The notes beneath the pieces were generated by a model. That model was not told the DNA's origin. It was given only the letters and a program-made list of their open reading frames with translations, and searched no databases. Shown here in pieces: positions 1 to 8,057 of a stretch of DNA of 12,163 nucleotides. The translations under genes and the position numbers were made by a program. Origin of the DNA: Cyclostephanos tholiformis (taxonomy: Eukaryota > Bacillariophyta > Thalassiosirophyceae > Thalassiosirales > Thalassiosiraceae); assembly GCA_036939975.1 (NCBI GenBank), contig JALLPB010000923.1, positions 1 to 12,163 of the forward strand, given 5' to 3'. Every line of letters starts with the position of its first letter. The stretch's first letter is position 1.

Positions 1-184
1 TTCTGTTCACAGTCGTCGTGACGAAACACGTCTGGCCGTATTTTCAGTCCCTTTTCCCCAAAACAAGTTCCGAACGTGTTTCTTCCAGAAATCAGGAGCT
101 GATAAAAAGGACGACGACCTGTCGATAGGGTCGATAGTGGCGTCTTTGAGCCATTATCCCTGGTCCACCCGCTTCCTGCTCGCG
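1..184. other. Upstream region of the glutaryl-CoA dehydrogenase gene
   Basis: No gene is seen here. The stretch presumably holds the promoter and 5' UTR of the gene starting at 185. A GTG-initiated extension of the frame to 137 is possible on paper, but a eukaryotic nuclear gene is expected to start at the ATG at 185. No clear TATA box or other named element can be pointed to. Confidence 0.4.
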
Positions 185-1972
185 ATGTTGTTGCGACACC
201 CCTACATCCGTGCCGCGCTCCGAACAACCGCCCCGACGACCACAGGTGATAACCCCAGACGACGACGCGCCATATCCTCGGCCATCGACGCCGCCATCCT
301 CCGACGACGACTCGAATCGCGCGCCTCCGCCGCCCCAGCCCACGATGATGTCGAGCATACCACCACCACCACGAGATATCTCTCGTCGGTCGCGCGCGAC
401 GACGACGATCCCCCTCCCCCGACGACCATCAACGACGACAAGAAGAACGCCTTCGGGGGGAGCTTCGATTGGCGCGATCCACTCAAATTCGACGCCCTAC
501 TGACCGACGAGGAATTGGCAATACGATCGTCCGCGAATGCATTTTGCCAATCCCACCTACAGCCGCGAATACTCATGGCGAATCGGAACGAGGTTGCGTT
601 CAATCACGAGAACATGAAGGAAATGGGCAGTATGGGACTTCTGGGTCCGACGATACCCGAAAAGTACGGCGGAAGCGGTCTCGGGTACGTCTCGTACGGC
701 CTAATAGCCGCGGAGGTAGAGAGGGTCGATTCTAGTTACAGAAGCGCCATGAGCGTACAGAGCAGTTTGGTCATGCATCCGATTTACGCGTTCGGATCCG
801 ATGACATGAGGAAGAAGTATTTGCCGGAACTGGCGAAGGGGGATATGATCGGATGCTTCGGTCTGACGGTGAGTTTGTCCTTTGTTTGCGTTTTTGTGAG
901 GGGCCTGCGTGCGGGGGGGGAGAGGAGCGGGGGGGGGATGGGGGGGGAGAGACGCAGCTCGTTTCGTTAGCTCATTCTTCTCCTGCTCGCTAACGCCCGA
1001 TCATACGATTAAATGACGAATTTCCAAAACAACAAAACAAAACAAAACAGGAACCGAATCACGGCTCAGATCCATCGTCCATGGAGACACGTTCCAAGTA
1101 TGACGCATCCACGAACGAGTACGTTCTCAACGGCTCGAAGAATTGGATAACGAACAGTCCGATAGCGGACCTGTACGTCGTGTGGGCTCGTAACGAGGGG
1201 GGAAAGATACGTGGATACGTGGTCGAACGCGACACGCCGGGGTTGAGTGCGCCGAAGATCGAGGGCAAGGGAGCGTTGAGGGCGAGCGCGACAGGTATGA
1301 TATTCATGGAGGATGTCAGGGTTCCGGCGGGCAATCAACTCGATGTCAGTGGCTTGAAGGGGTGAGTTCTCCTTTTTGTTTAAGTAATCCGGAGATTCAA
1401 GGGGAATGCATGTACTTGCTCGTCTTGACGCTTATCCCCCCTCCCTTTCTCGGATGGATCTGCGAATCTTTCGCTCCTTGATTTTTATACGTCCACGCAG
1501 TCCATTCAGCTGTCTGAACAACGCCCGATACGGCATCGCCTGGGGCGCACTCGGGGCCGCCGAGGACTGCTTCTTACGCGCGCGCGATTACGTCATGGAT
1601 CGTCGGCAATTCGGCGCTCCCCTCGGGGCCAATCAGCTTATACAGAAGAAGCTAGCCGACATGGAGACTGACATATCGCTTGGTAGACTCGGGTGTCTGC
1701 AGGTCGGACGTCTCATGGAGGGGGGTATGGCGAGTCCAAGCATGGTGTCCCTGATCAAGCGGAATAGCTGTGGGAAGGCGCTCGACATCGCCAGGGGTGC
1801 GCGGGACATGCTGGGCGGGAACGGCATATCGGACGAGTACCACATCTTTAGGCACATGAACAACCTCGAGGCGGTTAACACGTACGAGGGCACGCACGAC
1901 ATCCACGCATTGATCCTTGGGAGGGAAATCACGGGCATCCCCGCGTTCATGCCGCACGCGAGCACTTCGTAG
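185..1972 (+). CDS. GCDH: Mitochondrial glutaryl-CoA dehydrogenase, three exons
   Basis: This FAD enzyme of the acyl-CoA dehydrogenase family oxidatively decarboxylates glutaryl-CoA to crotonyl-CoA and CO2 in the mitochondrial matrix, passing electrons to electron-transfer flavoprotein (lysine, hydroxylysine and tryptophan breakdown). Exons are 185-868, 1051-1361 and 1501-1972, giving 488 residues against about 438 for human GCDH. Residues 1 to about 90 are rich in Arg, Ala, Ser and Thr and poor in acidic residues at the start, as expected of a mitochondrial presequence. The conserved enzyme begins near SFDWRDPL (93-100). Family signatures in order are [20 protein letters not shown] (185-204), [16 protein letters not shown] across the first splice junction, [48 protein letters not shown] and [16 protein letters not shown] near the C terminus. 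Glu461 of YEGTHD corresponds to the catalytic base of the family. Both splice junctions restore the conserved reading frame exactly. No C-terminal peroxisomal signal is seen. The isoform call over other acyl-CoA dehydrogenases is firm because these motifs match GCDH specifically. Confidence 0.97.
869..1050 (+). other. GCDH intron 1 (phase 0)
   Basis: The intron has donor GTGAGT at 869 and acceptor CAG ending at 1050. Removing its 182 bases joins ...GCFGLT to [10 protein letters not shown], the exact continuation known in this enzyme. It contains four guanine runs on the sense strand (900-903, 913-920, 929-937, 940-947) and an AAAAC-rich stretch just before the acceptor (about 1026-1048). Confidence 0.95.
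1362..1500 (+). other. GCDH intron 2 (phase 2)
   Basis: The donor is GTGAGT at 1362 and the acceptor CAG ends at 1500, a length of 139 bases. The split Gly codon (GG at 1360-1361 plus T at 1501) joins ...SGLKG to [15 protein letters not shown], as in the family. The 3' part is pyrimidine-rich. Confidence 0.94.
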
Positions 1973-2286
1973 GGGATAGGAGTCGTGTTCATAGTTCGGT
2001 AAAAGGTTTAGTGGGAGACTTCAAATATTTAGTTTGATGCTTGAAGCTGCGTATGACCCCTCTCCTGCCATAGTCATTTTATAACCATCACCAAGTATCA
2101 ATCGTGTGGTAAGACGATAATGTTTTACACAAGCTATTAGATAATCATTTTTATCATTACTGACAAGCACTCTTATGTAAAGTTCTGTACTTAGATCCGA
2201 TGAGCCCATACGGGTGCGAGAACACAATTCATTCTATCCCCCCCCCCCAACCCCAGACACACACACACCCTCCTCAGTCGTCTCCT
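1973..2286. other. Convergent intergenic region, 3' ends of GCDH and PRP18
   Basis: The two genes converge here, so the stretch should hold both 3' UTRs. The sequence from about 2000 to 2200 is AT-rich. Near the PRP18 stop there is a C11 run (2238-2248) followed by (AC)6 (2257-2268). A 68-codon minus-strand frame across 2021-2227 shows no recognisable protein character. No gene is called. Confidence 0.6.
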
Positions 2287-3669
2287 TCATACGTTCATCA
2301 CCTTCTTGCTCGGGTGGACGTCAGGTCTCTTCTTCTGAGCGTAGCTCATCAGCCTCTTAACGCTCGTCAAGTACTTCCTGTTCACCTCGCTGTTCATCAT
2401 GTGAGCGACATTCGAGCTCTCGATCTTCGCACGTCCACTCCGGGCGTGAATGCCCACCATCGTCACCCCTATAGGCCACGCCGCCCTCCCGATGGCCACG
2501 TCCATATACGCGTCGTGAGCCCTGACGAATTCCCCGGCCTCGCAGTGCAAAACGATGTTGAACAAATGATTTTGCAAGCCATCCTCGAGCTCGCGTCGCT
2601 TGCAAAGCTGGAAGAGCGGACGGATGTAATCCTTGCATTGCTTCAGGGTCTTGGTCTCATTCTTGCCCGAGGCCGACCGCTTGATCGAGTCTGGACGGCG
2701 GGATAAATCCTCCTCCCAAATTTTTATCAGCGACTTGAAATACCGATATATCCGCTTCGGCCTGTCGTTGCGCTCCTCCTCGGACATTCCCGCGGCGGAT
2801 GCGATGGCGGCGGCATTATCGATAACCCGACCGCGGACCTCCCCTTCGCCTCCCTTGGAAGAGGACTTCTTCTTCCTTCTCTGGTCGTCTTCATCGTCGT
2901 CGTCGTCGTCCCCCCCCCGTCCATCGAGTCCCCCGCCGTCCCTCTCAAGGAAGACGTTCCTAGTCCTGTTGGCGCTGTCCAGCAGGAATTCGTCCCTCAT
3001 CGACTCGCCGAGATCGGTCGCCTCCCGTCCGCGCACCGCGATCGACAGCCTCACGAGCCTGGCGCGATCGTCCTCCCCGAAGAGACGCACGGGAAGTCCG
3101 AATTTGCGCAATTCGTCGACGACCTCCCCCGGCGCGAGATTCGCGATGGCACCCGGCACGACGGCGACCGCGTCGGCGTCGGCGTCGTAGTCGTCGTCGC
3201 CGCCGCCGACGCCTCCCCCTCCCCCCGTCGATGCGACGGCCATCCCCCCCACCGCCGCCGTCGACGAAGACGGGGGGGACGACGCGTGTCCGCCGTCGGC
3301 ATCGGTCGTTCCCTCCCCCGGGGTCCGATGTCCCCCCCGCCCCCCCCTCGACGACGACGACGAAGGGGCGTATCTTCTGGTGATCATCGTCGTTAGGTCT
3401 TCCTCCTCGAAGCCTTCGTCGTCGTCGTCGTCTTCGTCGTCGTGGTCGTCGTCCTCCGCGCCGACGCCACGACGTCGAAGCGTCTTCTTCCTCCTCCTCC
3501 TCGTCCTCTTCTTCTCCCTCTCGTCCGTCATCTCCATCTCCTCCTCCTCCACGAGACGACGTCGCCTTTCGGCGGCGGTGAGGTATCGCCTTTTTTCCCC
3601 GTCGGGGGCCGCCGAAGTGACGGCGATCGCCTTGCGCTTACGCTCTAATTCTGCCCTGAGCAGGTCCAT
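2287..3669 (-). CDS. PRP18: Pre-mRNA-splicing factor 18 (Prp18), single exon
   Basis: Prp18 acts in the nucleus at the second catalytic step of splicing, working with Slu7 at 3' splice-site exon ligation. The protein is 460 residues; human PRPF18 is about 342. The N terminus MDLLRAELERKRKAI matches the start of animal Prp18. Residues 180-211 carry the short splicing-factor motif shared by Prp18 and Prp4 (EVVDELRKFGLPVRLFGE). The helical Prp18 domain spans about 305-445, with the strongly conserved loop GRAAWPIGVTMVGIHARSGR at 394-413, then VAHMMN and RKYLTSVKRLM. The extra length is low-complexity insertion: an Arg/Lys-rich block (51-67), an acidic run (72-91), Ser/Gly-rich spacers (101-158) and an Asp run (254-262) followed by RRKKKSSSK. 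These tracts are encoded by GAC/GAT and TCG-like triplet repeats, so their length is likely to vary between strains. The start at 3669 is supported by the conserved first residues. It is transcribed divergently from the gene at 3986. Confidence 0.96.
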   Translation of the reverse strand: MDLLRAELERKRKAIAVTSAAPDGEKRRYLTAAERRRRLVEEEEMEMTDEREKKRTRRRRKKTLRRRGVGAEDDDHDDEDDDDDEGFEEEDLTTMITRRYAPSSSSSRGGRGGHRTPGEGTTDADGGHASSPPSSSTAAVGGMAVASTGGGGGVGGGDDDYDADADAVAVVPGAIANLAPGEVVDELRKFGLPVRLFGEDDRARLVRLSIAVRGREATDLGESMRDEFLLDSANRTRNVFLERDGGGLDGRGGDDDDDDEDDQRRKKKSSSKGGEGEVRGRVIDNAAAIASAAGMSEEERNDRPKRIYRYFKSLIKIWEEDLSRRPDSIKRSASGKNETKTLKQCKDYIRPLFQLCKRRELEDGLQNHLFNIVLHCEAGEFVRAHDAYMDVAIGRAAWPIGVTMVGIHARSGRAKIESSNVAHMMNSEVNRKYLTSVKRLMSYAQKKRPDVHPSKKVMNV

Positions 3670-3985
3670 GGGGCGACGATAATTGGGGGCCGTCGGGGGT
3701 CCTGCGGGAAAGAGAAGTTGTTTTGGGGGGGGGGCGGCTCCCCCCCCCCCCCCTGGTCCCCGGCCCCCCGGATCGCGCCATATGCGTGGGAGCCAGTAAT
3801 ATCTCTCTACTACCTACCTCATCTTCTTCTGCTTGATGGCCCCAAAATCCTATGCGGCTCTCGTGATTATGTTGTGTGTGTGAATCTAAAAACATCACGC
3901 GACAGAGAACAAAAATCATACTACGATACAACGTACACTAATACCACATCATAGAGAGGTACTACCATACTTCATAAAATTTATT
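3670..3985. promoter_or_regulatory. Divergent promoter region between PRP18 and the repeat-protein gene
   Basis: The two start codons face away from each other across 316 bases, so both promoters should lie here; this is inferred from layout, not from recognised elements. The side near PRP18 is very GC-rich and carries the G10/C14 inverted tract. The side from about 3880 to 3985 is AT-rich, including TAAAATTTATTATG immediately before the downstream start. No convincing gene is seen inside. Confidence 0.45.
3725..3753. repeat. G10 - 5 bp - C14 homopolymer inverted repeat
   Basis: A run of ten G (3725-3734) is separated by CGGCT from a run of fourteen C (3740-3753). It could fold as a perfect 10-bp G:C hairpin with a 5-base loop, or form quadruplex or i-motif structures. 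It sits about 56 bases upstream of the PRP18 start. More C and G runs follow (CCCCGG, CCCCCCGG to about 3771). The exact lengths of such runs are error-prone in sequencing. Confidence 0.8.
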
Positions 3986-4077
3986 ATGACGAATGAAATG
4001 GCGTCGCGCGGCCGCCGCCGCCGCCGTCGTCATCCGCCCCCGATCGACGCATCGTCCCTCATTCACCTCCTCCTCCC

Positions 4078-4108
<31 letters not shown>

Positions 4109-6655
4109 TCGTATCCCTCGCCGTCGTGGACTTGGTGCTGCGCGGGCTACCCGATAGTCGTCGCCGGCCGTCGTCGTCGTCAGCGGCGTCGTCTTCCACC
4201 GAAATTTACCCCCCCCATGATACGCTCGGCGGGGGCGGGGGGGATGACGATGATGCAATTCTCGGGGGGCGGACAACAGCCGGGGCAGTCGTCGTCGTCG
4301 TCGTCGTCGTCGTCGTCCTTCGGCGGTTCCTCATTCGGCGGGGGGGGCGAAACTGGAACGGCGGGTGGGGGCGGCGACGACGGACCTTTCGGTTTCAGGA
4401 GAGGCTTTGATGGCGGCGGTGGTAACGGTGGAGGTCCGTTCGATGGGATCGTGTCCGGTATGGTAGGAGGGGGAGGAGGAGGGAGGGGCGGCGGCGGCGG
4501 TGATTTCGATGACGACGAAAATGATGGAGGCGGGGGGTTGGGAGGGCTGTTCGACGGGATCATGTCCGGGCTCGGCCTCGGAGAGAAGAGGGACGACGAC
4601 TACGATGACTACGTTTACGATGGACGACGTGATCGAGGAAGGGGGGAGAGTGGGCGGGGGGGGGGGAATAACGCACCCGGCTCGGACTTCGTCTCGGGAC
4701 TAACGCGCGGCATGTTGATGGACGCCGGACCGGAGATGATCGTTAGATCCTTCAATGACGACGACGACGACGACTACTACTATCGCAACGATGGGGGGAG
4801 ATATCGTGGGGATGGGTTCGGCGATGGGGATAGTCTCGAACGACGGGAGAATCTGATGCGACGTCGATCGAGTGCCGACGTCGGATACTACAACAATAAC
4901 GATCGAGGGGGCGACGTGGACGGCAGTCGCCGTCGGGACGGATCAACGATGGGATACGGTCGTCGATGGAATAATCGCCGTAGTCGGAACGACGATAACG
5001 TGATGATGACGAGGAGGAGAGACGATCGGGCACGTCCGATGATAACGACGGAGGCACGTACGTCCACCACAGCTGAATACGAGAGGTCGTTGCTATCGGA
5101 GATGCTGCCTGACACCCAACGGTTCTCGGCACGTGCGGTCAGATACAACGAGCGGCAGCAGCCCATGGTTGGTTCCGACGCATATCTCACCTCCTCCATG
5201 TCGAATAATGGTAGGGTGGCGAGGGGGGGCAGAAATAACTACGTTCGGAATATGCAGTCGTACGAATACGCGCAGCAGCCCTCGTTGTTATCTGTGATAT
5301 TGCCCGACCCCCCACGGTCCTCGGCGTATGCCATTAGGAACAGAAATAACGCACCGTCCATCGTCGGTTCCGATGCTTACGCATCCCAGTCGATGAAGGG
5401 CGGGAGGGGAGAATACTACGACGGCGATGGTACGACGCAACAGCCGTCCGGACCCACGGGGCAGATGCAGACGTCCTTCCTATCGGATATGCTTCCCGAC
5501 AATCGAAGGCTCTTGGCATCGGCCATCGGATATAACGTGCCGCCCGTCGTGGGGTCCGACGCATCCCTCTCGCAATCCTCGCAGCAGACGTCGATGTTAT
5601 CGGGTTATTTGCCCGATACCCAACGTTCCTCGGCTGTGACGACCAAGTACTATAGCCCACCGACCGTAATCGGTTCCGACGCATCCCTTTCGACGATGAG
5701 GTCTAGGGGGTACAACGGTCAGGAGGATTCTTTTTACGGTACTTCCGACGCGTCCCTCTCGCAATCCTCGCAGCAGACGTCTATGTTATCGCGTTATTTG
5801 CCCGATACTCAACGATACTCGGCCGTGACGACTAAGTACTATTCCCCACCGACCATAATTGGTTCCGACGCGTCCCTCTCGACAACAAGGTCGAGGGGGT
5901 ACAATGGTCAGGAGGATTCATATTACGGTCAGGATTCCCAGCCGTTCGGCTTCGCGCAGCAGACGTCGGTGTTATCCGAGATGCTCCCCGATACCCAACG
6001 AAACTCGGCCGAGGCCATCAGGTATAACGAGCCTCCAGTGGTCGGCTCCGACGCCTCCCTCTCCCCGTCGACACCGCGGGGGTACAGCTCCGGCGCCGAG
6101 CGGAATTTCGGCACGATCGGGCCCAAGAAATCGCCGATGCTCGATTGGTTCTCGGCGTCCACAAGCAATCCTGGCGTTTTGTTTTCCCCCACTGACTACG
6201 ACAACGGTAATAGCCTCTCGGCCCTCGCCAGTAGCTTCCAAGTATCCCGACCATCATCGAGGACATATAACGACGGGTCGGTAGTTGGCGGCTTCTCGCC
6301 GAGCAACGGCATCGGCGGTAGCGACGCCATGGGGGGAGGCGGGACGGGCATGGGACGCGCATTCGATCATGGAGTGGGAGATCAAAGTCCAGTCGAATCT
6401 ATTAGAGATGCAGGCGTTAAGGTTCAGCCGAATTCTGTGCTCGGCTCAATTGCGTCCGCTTCTCGACGACGAATGAAAGAGATAGAACGTTATGTCTACC
6501 AGGAAGATAACATGTCGTTCCCGAACGCTAACAGATTCACGCCGCAGCGGGGATCCATAGACAAAGACTATAGTGGATATGATGGGCAAAACTATGGCGA
6601 CAATGATTATTATGACCCCTATCAAAGTGGCGACCAGACAAGTTTCGCCCCATAA
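3986..6655 (+). CDS. Low-complexity protein with six ~40-residue LPDTQR/GSDAxLS repeats, unknown function
   Basis: I do not recognise this 889-residue protein. The frame is open over 2.67 kb without introns, and its internal protein repeats support real coding. Regions in order: a basic N terminus with RGRRRRRRHPPP (8-19); a hydrophobic stretch with ten Met (ATG x10 at 4079-4108, residues 32-41) ending in WTWCCAGYPIVVAG, possibly a signal peptide or anchor; a basic segment; a Ser10 and Gly-rich region (about 85-215) with FDGIVSGM (152-159) and FDGIMSGL (189-196); an Asp/Tyr/Arg/Asn-rich segment (about 199-350); six repeats at residues 365-405, 430-470, 494-532, from 533, from 596, and 658-696; and a C-terminal tail of about 190 residues that becomes Tyr/Asp-rich. 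The repeat consensus is roughly QQTSxLSxMLPDTQRxSA, then a short RYN/PP linker, then VGSDAxLSxS. Met5 (3998) has a better start context (AAATGG) and is an alternative initiator. The composition suggests a disordered secreted, wall-associated or scaffold protein; this is only inference, and location is undecided. Confidence 0.85.
4079..4108 (+). repeat. (ATG)10 microsatellite encoding Met10
   Basis: Ten perfect ATG triplets encode ten consecutive Met inside the hydrophobic N-terminal segment of the repeat protein. Because Met is hydrophobic, repeat-length change would alter the length of any signal or anchor helix without breaking frame. Confidence 0.9.
5078..6073 (+). repeat. Six protein-level repeats in the 889-residue protein
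   Basis: Repeat units lie at 5078-5200, 5273-5395, 5465-5581, from 5582, from 5771 and 5957-6073. Each has a Ser/Leu-rich start (SxLSxM), LPDTQR or a close variant (LPDPPR, LPDNRR), a short linker often containing RYN or KYY plus PP, and a GSDAxLS end. Spacers between units differ in length, so the array is not a simple satellite. Confidence 0.88.
5555..5932 (+). repeat. Two tandem 189-bp units (recent in-frame duplication)
   Basis: Units 5555-5743 and 5744-5932 are each exactly 189 bp (63 codons) and align without gaps, both opening with codons for SDASLSQSS. They differ by scattered, partly synonymous changes; protein differences include G/R, S/Y, V/I, M/T and F/Y. The high identity marks the most recent expansion of the repeat array. 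Confidence 0.88.
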
Positions 6656-6677
6656 TATCCCTGTAAATCAAATCGCA

Positions 6678-8024
6678 TCAGAAGTTATTATGGCACCGAT
6701 TGATATGCACCGCAATTTTCAACACGATGCCTAAGGTATCATTCGCGATGTGGACTAGAAAATCATAGTCTCCATAACTCTTGACTTTTTGAAGATAAAA
6801 GAGCACATCTTTCAGGTGGTGACGTCTGGCATTTTTGCTGCGCTTTAGATTGGGCAGGGTGACTTCGCGCTCCACACCATATGGAGGCCTACTCTGCACT
6901 TATGCCTATCGTATTTCCAACCCCAAGAGGAATTCAGGGTGCGATGACATTATGAGCCGTTCGCAATACCCCCAAGCAATCGTACCAATTTCATTTTCCC
7001 ACATGTAGAGAAATCTTAGTGACTTGTTCTTTGAGAGAGCGGAGGATGAGATCATTTCAACAAAATCATCACTAATGCCACACCCATTAAGTTCAAATTG
7101 CCGCAGTTTGGGGAAGTATCCATTATCCATCAGCATTATCACTGTGTCGACGTAGTCAATTTTTAATGTATTTCCAATAATCTTAAGATTGTTCAATCTG
7201 ACACTATGTCACAGTCCTCTCAATGGAAAGATACCATGTAATCCGCAATTCCTTGGGTTGAGATCTTCAATCGGACTGCCGGCCAGTGATTTTGCCAAAA
7301 CGCTTAGTCTGTGCAATCCAAAGCAATTAGAAGAAACATTGACTTTGACGAGACTTGAAAAGCTCGTTATACCTTCAAGAATACTGCTGACCAATATCTG
7401 TTCGTTAACCCCAAGTTTTCCCAGGATGTCTTCCTCTATGAGGTATGTGTTCGTTTCTTCCGAACAAAAGTTCCATATCGGAGCCCGATAGGCTACAAGA
7501 GTAGCAACGTTTTGACGTGCTTGCTTTGCCATAAATAGATTCCTATACGCGTGTAGACTGCGATTGGTAGCCCGCTGTTTGATAACTCCAGAAAATCAAA
7601 ATTGGAATCATTTTGCTTTAACCTCCATATATTATCGCTGTAAAGGTTACGGAGATTTTCTTTGGATCCAAATGCCTTCTCGTCCTCGTCGTCCGAAAAA
7701 TATGTTCCTCTGGGACCAGAGCTTGTTGTTAGGTCGATGATATTGTGAATTGATGCCATGGGAAATTTCATTATTTAGACGGTCGCCAAATCAGCATCTC
7801 TAGAGATAGGCGACCCACGTCCTCTGATGCGATGATAATGGGCCGGTTTTCATCTATATCCAACTTTTTCAGCAACACTTGAGAGAGAAGGTTTACTAAT
7901 ACACTGTCCTGATGCTTCGCTCGCACATCAGAGATTGATTTTGGTTTTTCAGGTGAAGCGCTGGATGGCGCGCGCGCGGCGTGCGATAGTCGAACATCAC
8001 TCCCGCCAATTTTAGTTCATTCAT
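6678..8024 (-). pseudogene. Decayed leucine-rich-repeat (RNI-like) protein gene
   Basis: Read on the minus strand, coding-like sequence runs through successive frames. A possible start MNELKLAGVMFDYR lies at 8024. A second frame carries LVNLLSQVLLKKLDIDENRP and EDVGRLSLEMLIWRPSK (ends at about 7774). A third covers 7771-7493 (LRNLYSDNIWRLKQNDSNFD). A fourth begins by 7532 and runs to 6678. The fourth frame holds at least five LRR-like units: SLVKVNVSSNCFG, PIEDLNPRNCGL, LNNLKIIGNTL, KLRQFELNGCGISD and SLRFLYMWENEIG. That frame is interrupted by TGA at 7209-7211 and by TAG at 6906-6908 plus TAA at 6900-6902, beyond which ARRHHLKDVLFYLQ continues. The start-to-second frame change falls at a (CG)n run near 7970-7979. 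The sequence is more AT-rich than its neighbours. Introns could explain some frame changes, but the in-frame TGA inside the LRR run has no plausible intron around it. The family is unnamed; LRR proteins usually bind other proteins. Confidence 0.7.
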
Positions 8025-8057
8025 AATACCTATCATCGCGAAGTCGCTCCCCCGCCC

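Noticed and set aside
137..184. GTG-initiated N-terminal extension of GCDH
   Set aside because: GTG starts are not expected in a nuclear gene, and the ATG at 185 already gives a good mitochondrial presequence.
1406..1500. ATG in GCDH intron 2 in frame with exon 3
   Set aside because: The 1362-1500 interval is bounded by good GT-AG signals and splicing it restores the exact enzyme sequence; the read-through peptide is unlike the family.
2021..2227. 68-codon minus-strand frame in the GCDH/PRP18 intergenic region
   Set aside because: Short, AT-rich, with no motifs or protein-like pattern; fits 3' UTR sequence better.
2633..3190. 185-codon plus-strand Ser-rich frame
   Set aside because: It is the antisense shadow of PRP18, whose GAC/GAT-rich codons read as TCG/TCC Ser codons on the other strand.
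4180..4563. Pro-rich 127-codon minus-strand frame
   Set aside because: It is the complement of the GGN Gly codons of the 889-residue protein, so its Pro richness is an artefact.
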